Assembly (NCBI GenBank): GCA_964467785.1
Contig: CAYXVB010000017.1
Location: 1-33,587, forward strand
DNA from: CAYXVB01 sp964467785
GTDB taxonomy: Bacteria > Bdellovibrionota > UBA1018
Direction of reading: 5' to 3'
Length of the DNA: 33,587 bases
This document shows, piece after piece, positions 31,532 through 33,587 of this stretch (its first letter is position 1; the number at the start of each line of letters is the position of its first letter). The notes under the pieces were generated by a model. That model had not been told where the DNA came from. It did not search any database and was given only the letters and a program-made list of their open reading frames with translations. A program made the translations under genes and the position numbers.

Positions 31532-32122
31532 ATGTCCAAGAGCAACACTCCACCCGATCCTGAGTCCAGCTCCGAACCCGCTTCGACCGCGGCTCCCGCT
31601 GCTTCGGGAGCTGGGCGGGTAGTCGATCTCAGTGTTCTGATCGACATCAAGGAACTCAAGTCGGTGCGACTGACGCTGGATCCCCATCGCAAGGCGGATC
31701 GCTTCCCGATGCAGGAATTTCTCGACATTGGTTGCGAGCTTGCCGATTCTTCAGTCCCGGAAGGGAGTCGGCGCTGGTTGCCCGCCGTGCTGGTCGATGT
31801 CAGCGAGTCGGGTTGCGCCTGTATGGTGGTCGCGAGCGACGCCGCGCGGACATTGCCTCACGAGGTGAAAAATCTTCAATTGCGCCTTCGTTTCCGAAAT
31901 GGCTCGTATCTAGCGCTCGACTTCTCGATCAAGCGGATCCTGGCGAGCAAGGGCGCGACGGCCGCCGTCACGGGAGAAGGCGAGATCGGTCTCCTCATGT
32001 ACGGCGGGACGGTCGATGCCAGCGCTCCGGGGTATCCGACATTCCGGGACCTAGTCCGGTTCGTCGAATCCCTGATGACTTATCAAGGGCAGATGGCGCT
32101 CCGGAACGTGCCGGTCAAATAG
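31532..32122 (+). CDS. PilZ-like domain protein, possible c-di-GMP receptor
   Basis: 196 residues. A disordered Ser/Pro/Ala N-terminus (about 28 residues) precedes a beta-rich domain. RKADR (RxxxR) followed by DVSESG (D/NxSxxG) fits the c-di-GMP-binding signature of PilZ domains, although the roughly 35-residue distance between them is longer than usual. The remaining strands (LQLRLRFRNGSYLALDFSIKRIL, GEIGLLMYGGTVDAS) agree with a six-strand barrel. It starts 20 nt after the nucleotidyltransferase stop with no strong Shine-Dalgarno. The process it controls is unknown. Confidence 0.55.
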   Translation: MSKSNTPPDPESSSEPASTAAPAASGAGRVVDLSVLIDIKELKSVRLTLDPHRKADRFPMQEFLDIGCELADSSVPEGSRRWLPAVLVDVSESGCACMVVASDAARTLPHEVKNLQLRLRFRNGSYLALDFSIKRILASKGATAAVTGEGEIGLLMYGGTVDASAPGYPTFRDLVRFVESLMTYQGQMALRNVPVK

Positions 32123-32148
32123 CCAACCGCCGGCTAGGTCGGGCGGGC

Positions 32149-33587
32149 TTAATGCTGCTGCTGCAGCCGTTGGATCCGCGCGGTCTCGCACTGGACGATC
32201 AGCGTCTTGTTGTTCGTGTAGCTCGCCTCGGTCGAGTCCTTGATCCGCTTGACGTGCTTCTTGAAGGCGTAGTCGACTTCGGTTTTGCCCCAGCTTTCGC
32301 CGTTGCTGTAGTAGAGGCAGAGCGTGGCGGCGTCGAGCAGGGTTTCGAGCGGCACGGATTTTCCGGGTTGCACCGGGATCACCACGTGAGCGCCGGGGCG
32401 GCCACGGACATGCAGCCACAGGTCGTTGCCGCGCGCGTGGCGAAAGGTGAGCTCGAGATTTTCGTCCCGGGAGCGCCCGACCCAGATCGCCCAGCCGTCG
32501 CGAGAGAGGAAGGACTTACCTTGCCAGCCGCCGTGCTTGCCGCCGCGGGCCTGCGCCGCTTTGGCGGCCGCGGGGGCTCCGCTGGCGCTGCGCAGACCGA
32601 GCGAGATCTCCAGCGCCTCGAGGGCGCTCCAATCGGGCGCGACCGGGGGGGCGGCAAGTGCCTTCTCGGTCGACTCCAGTGCCAGGCTCGCGTCTTCGAA
32701 CCGGAGCCGGGCTTCATCGAGACGCCGCTGCTTGCGGCGCGCGAGCTGATAGAATTTCTTGATCTGCTCCTGCGGCGAGAGCCGGGGATCGCAAGGGACT
32801 TTTTCGTCCGCTCCGGTGGCCCAGTCCTGCAGCGTGCGGGTGCCGTCCGCCTCCAGCGGCGGCGGCGCGTGCAGTGTCGCTTTGAGAAGGTCTCCGTAGC
32901 GCTGCCAATCCGGTTCGCGCGTGGCTTCCTGGATCGCCGTGTCGTTCTGACGGAGGCGGGTACGGGCGTAGTCGGCCTTTTCCTTGAGCGCGCGAGTGCA
33001 GGCCCGAAGCCGGACTTCAAACGCCTCCTCCTCGAGCTTTGCGTCGAGATACGCGACAAAGGCGCCGGAACCGGAAACCAGCTCGGTCCGCACCGCGGGT
33101 TCGGCCGGGGCGCGCGATCCGTCGGGTGGAATGAATCGCGAAGGCAGGCTTTCGGACGTCTTGCTCTGCTTGGAGGTCGCGAGCACCGGATAGCCCCGGA
33201 TGGGGTCGGCGGTGCCATCGCCCGGATCCTCGATGAGAAGCGCCTCCGGGAGCGCGGGGATGAGGGTGAGCGCGAGTCCCAGCCGTCGGCGCGCCGAGCC
33301 TAGCGCGTCCGGGCTAGCCTGCAGCCACAACGTCAGGGTGCGCTCGCGCGGATAGAGTTCGAAGCCGAGCACGCGGGCTCCGCGGATGAGCTTGGATAGC
33401 GCGAGATCGAACGGGGAGCGCGTACCCTTTTCCGCGGCGGCCGGGCCCTTGCCGTCGATCCAGGCGACATAGGGATAGCGCGGGCGGACGCTCAAGAGCA
33501 GCACGGCCTCGCGCCGACGCTCCGTGAGCCGGATCGCCCACTCGCCCGTGATGTAGCCTTCGGGCTGCCGTGAGCGCGTGGGTACGA
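32149..33587 (-). CDS. NFACT family protein (Rqc2/RqcH-like), 5' end outside window
   Basis: 478 residues are visible and the frame is open to the window end, so the N-terminus is missing. Layout: part of the NFACT-N domain (WAIRLTERRREAVLLLSVRPRYPYVAWIDG ... RVLGFELYPRERTLTLWLQ) and a long charged coiled coil (about the middle third: FYQLARRKQRRLDEARLRFEDASLALESTEKALA). The C-terminal NFACT-R domain reads FLSRDGWAIWVGRSRDENLELTFRHARGNDLWLHVRGRPGAHVVIP. Rqc2/RqcH members bind stalled 50S-peptidyl-tRNA and add Ala tails to nascent chains. The Asp-Arg pair needed for tRNA binding in RqcH appears as Glu-Arg here (RERTL, around 33336-33350), by my alignment by eye. It converges with the PilZ gene across 26 nt. 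Confidence 0.85.
   Translation of the reverse strand, partial: VPTRSRQPEGYITGEWAIRLTERRREAVLLLSVRPRYPYVAWIDGKGPAAAEKGTRSPFDLALSKLIRGARVLGFELYPRERTLTLWLQASPDALGSARRRLGLALTLIPALPEALLIEDPGDGTADPIRGYPVLATSKQSKTSESLPSRFIPPDGSRAPAEPAVRTELVSGSGAFVAYLDAKLEEEAFEVRLRACTRALKEKADYARTRLRQNDTAIQEATREPDWQRYGDLLKATLHAPPPLEADGTRTLQDWATGADEKVPCDPRLSPQEQIKKFYQLARRKQRRLDEARLRFEDASLALESTEKALAAPPVAPDWSALEALEISLGLRSASGAPAAAKAAQARGGKHGGWQGKSFLSRDGWAIWVGRSRDENLELTFRHARGNDLWLHVRGRPGAHVVIPVQPGKSVPLETLLDAATLCLYYSNGESWGKTEVDYAFKKHVKRIKDSTEASYTNNKTLIVQCETARIQRLQQQH

Noticed and set aside
32122..32149. Bidirectional terminator between the PilZ-like and NFACT genes
   Set aside because: TAGCC/GGCTA gives a 5-bp stem, but there is no T tract on either strand.
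1..33587. tRNA genes, CRISPR arrays, insertion sequences or prophage genes
   Set aside because: Looked for cloverleaf-like segments, regularly spaced repeats, transposase motifs and phage genes; none seen.

Overview
This is a GC-rich, densely packed bacterial chromosome segment with 27 protein-coding genes that I can support. There is no rRNA, tRNA, CRISPR array, insertion sequence or prophage. The gene set (GTP-type PEP carboxykinase, EpmA-type lysyl ligase, orphan CpaF ATPase, NFACT/Rqc2-like protein, NtrC-type regulator, many small secreted proteins) suggests a Gram-negative of the former Deltaproteobacteria, possibly the Bdellovibrionota. That placement is an inference from gene content; no marker gene settles it.

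Layout. 1-1731: C-terminal part of an M48-type metalloprotease, meeting an orphan CpaF-type secretion ATPase (1732-2919, minus) stop to stop. 2993-7655: an operon of an RluA-family pseudouridine synthase and two ABC half-exporters that look like an asymmetric heterodimer. 7688-8899 (minus): EpmA-like EF-P lysyl ligase. 9131-9370: lysine/alanine-rich secreted small protein with a strong terminator. 9456-13026: histidine kinase, sigma54 response regulator and CoA-type Nudix hydrolase joined by ATGA overlaps, then a beta-barrel-like secreted protein (13037-13612). 13653-16616 (minus): a secreted zinc-peptidase-like protein and a CPA2 cation/proton antiporter. 16799-17761 (minus): ROK sugar kinase, divergent from ftsK (17897-20608), which is followed by a scramblase-like protein.

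21399-25701 (all minus) reads, in transcription order, as ATP-grasp ligase, metallophosphoesterase, Ser/Thr kinase fused to a universal stress domain, and a four-cysteine secreted protein. 26049-27941 is pckG with a clear terminator. 28224-29687 holds a small lipoprotein and two secreted proteins that look like paralogues sharing four cysteines. 29837-32122 holds a small secreted protein, a CCA-adding/poly(A) polymerase-type nucleotidyltransferase and a PilZ-like protein. 32149-33587 (minus) is an NFACT (Rqc2/RqcH-like) protein cut by the window end.

The main unexplained signals are these. Five genes without a convincing Shine-Dalgarno have a -10-like hexamer ending 6-7 bases before the ATG, which predicts leaderless mRNAs. 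One of them has a perfect 15-bp palindrome inside its promoter spacer. Others are the tetra-cysteine secreted family, the kinase-USP/phosphoesterase cluster, a shortened helical subdomain in the second ABC subunit, and a terminator-like hairpin inside that same gene.
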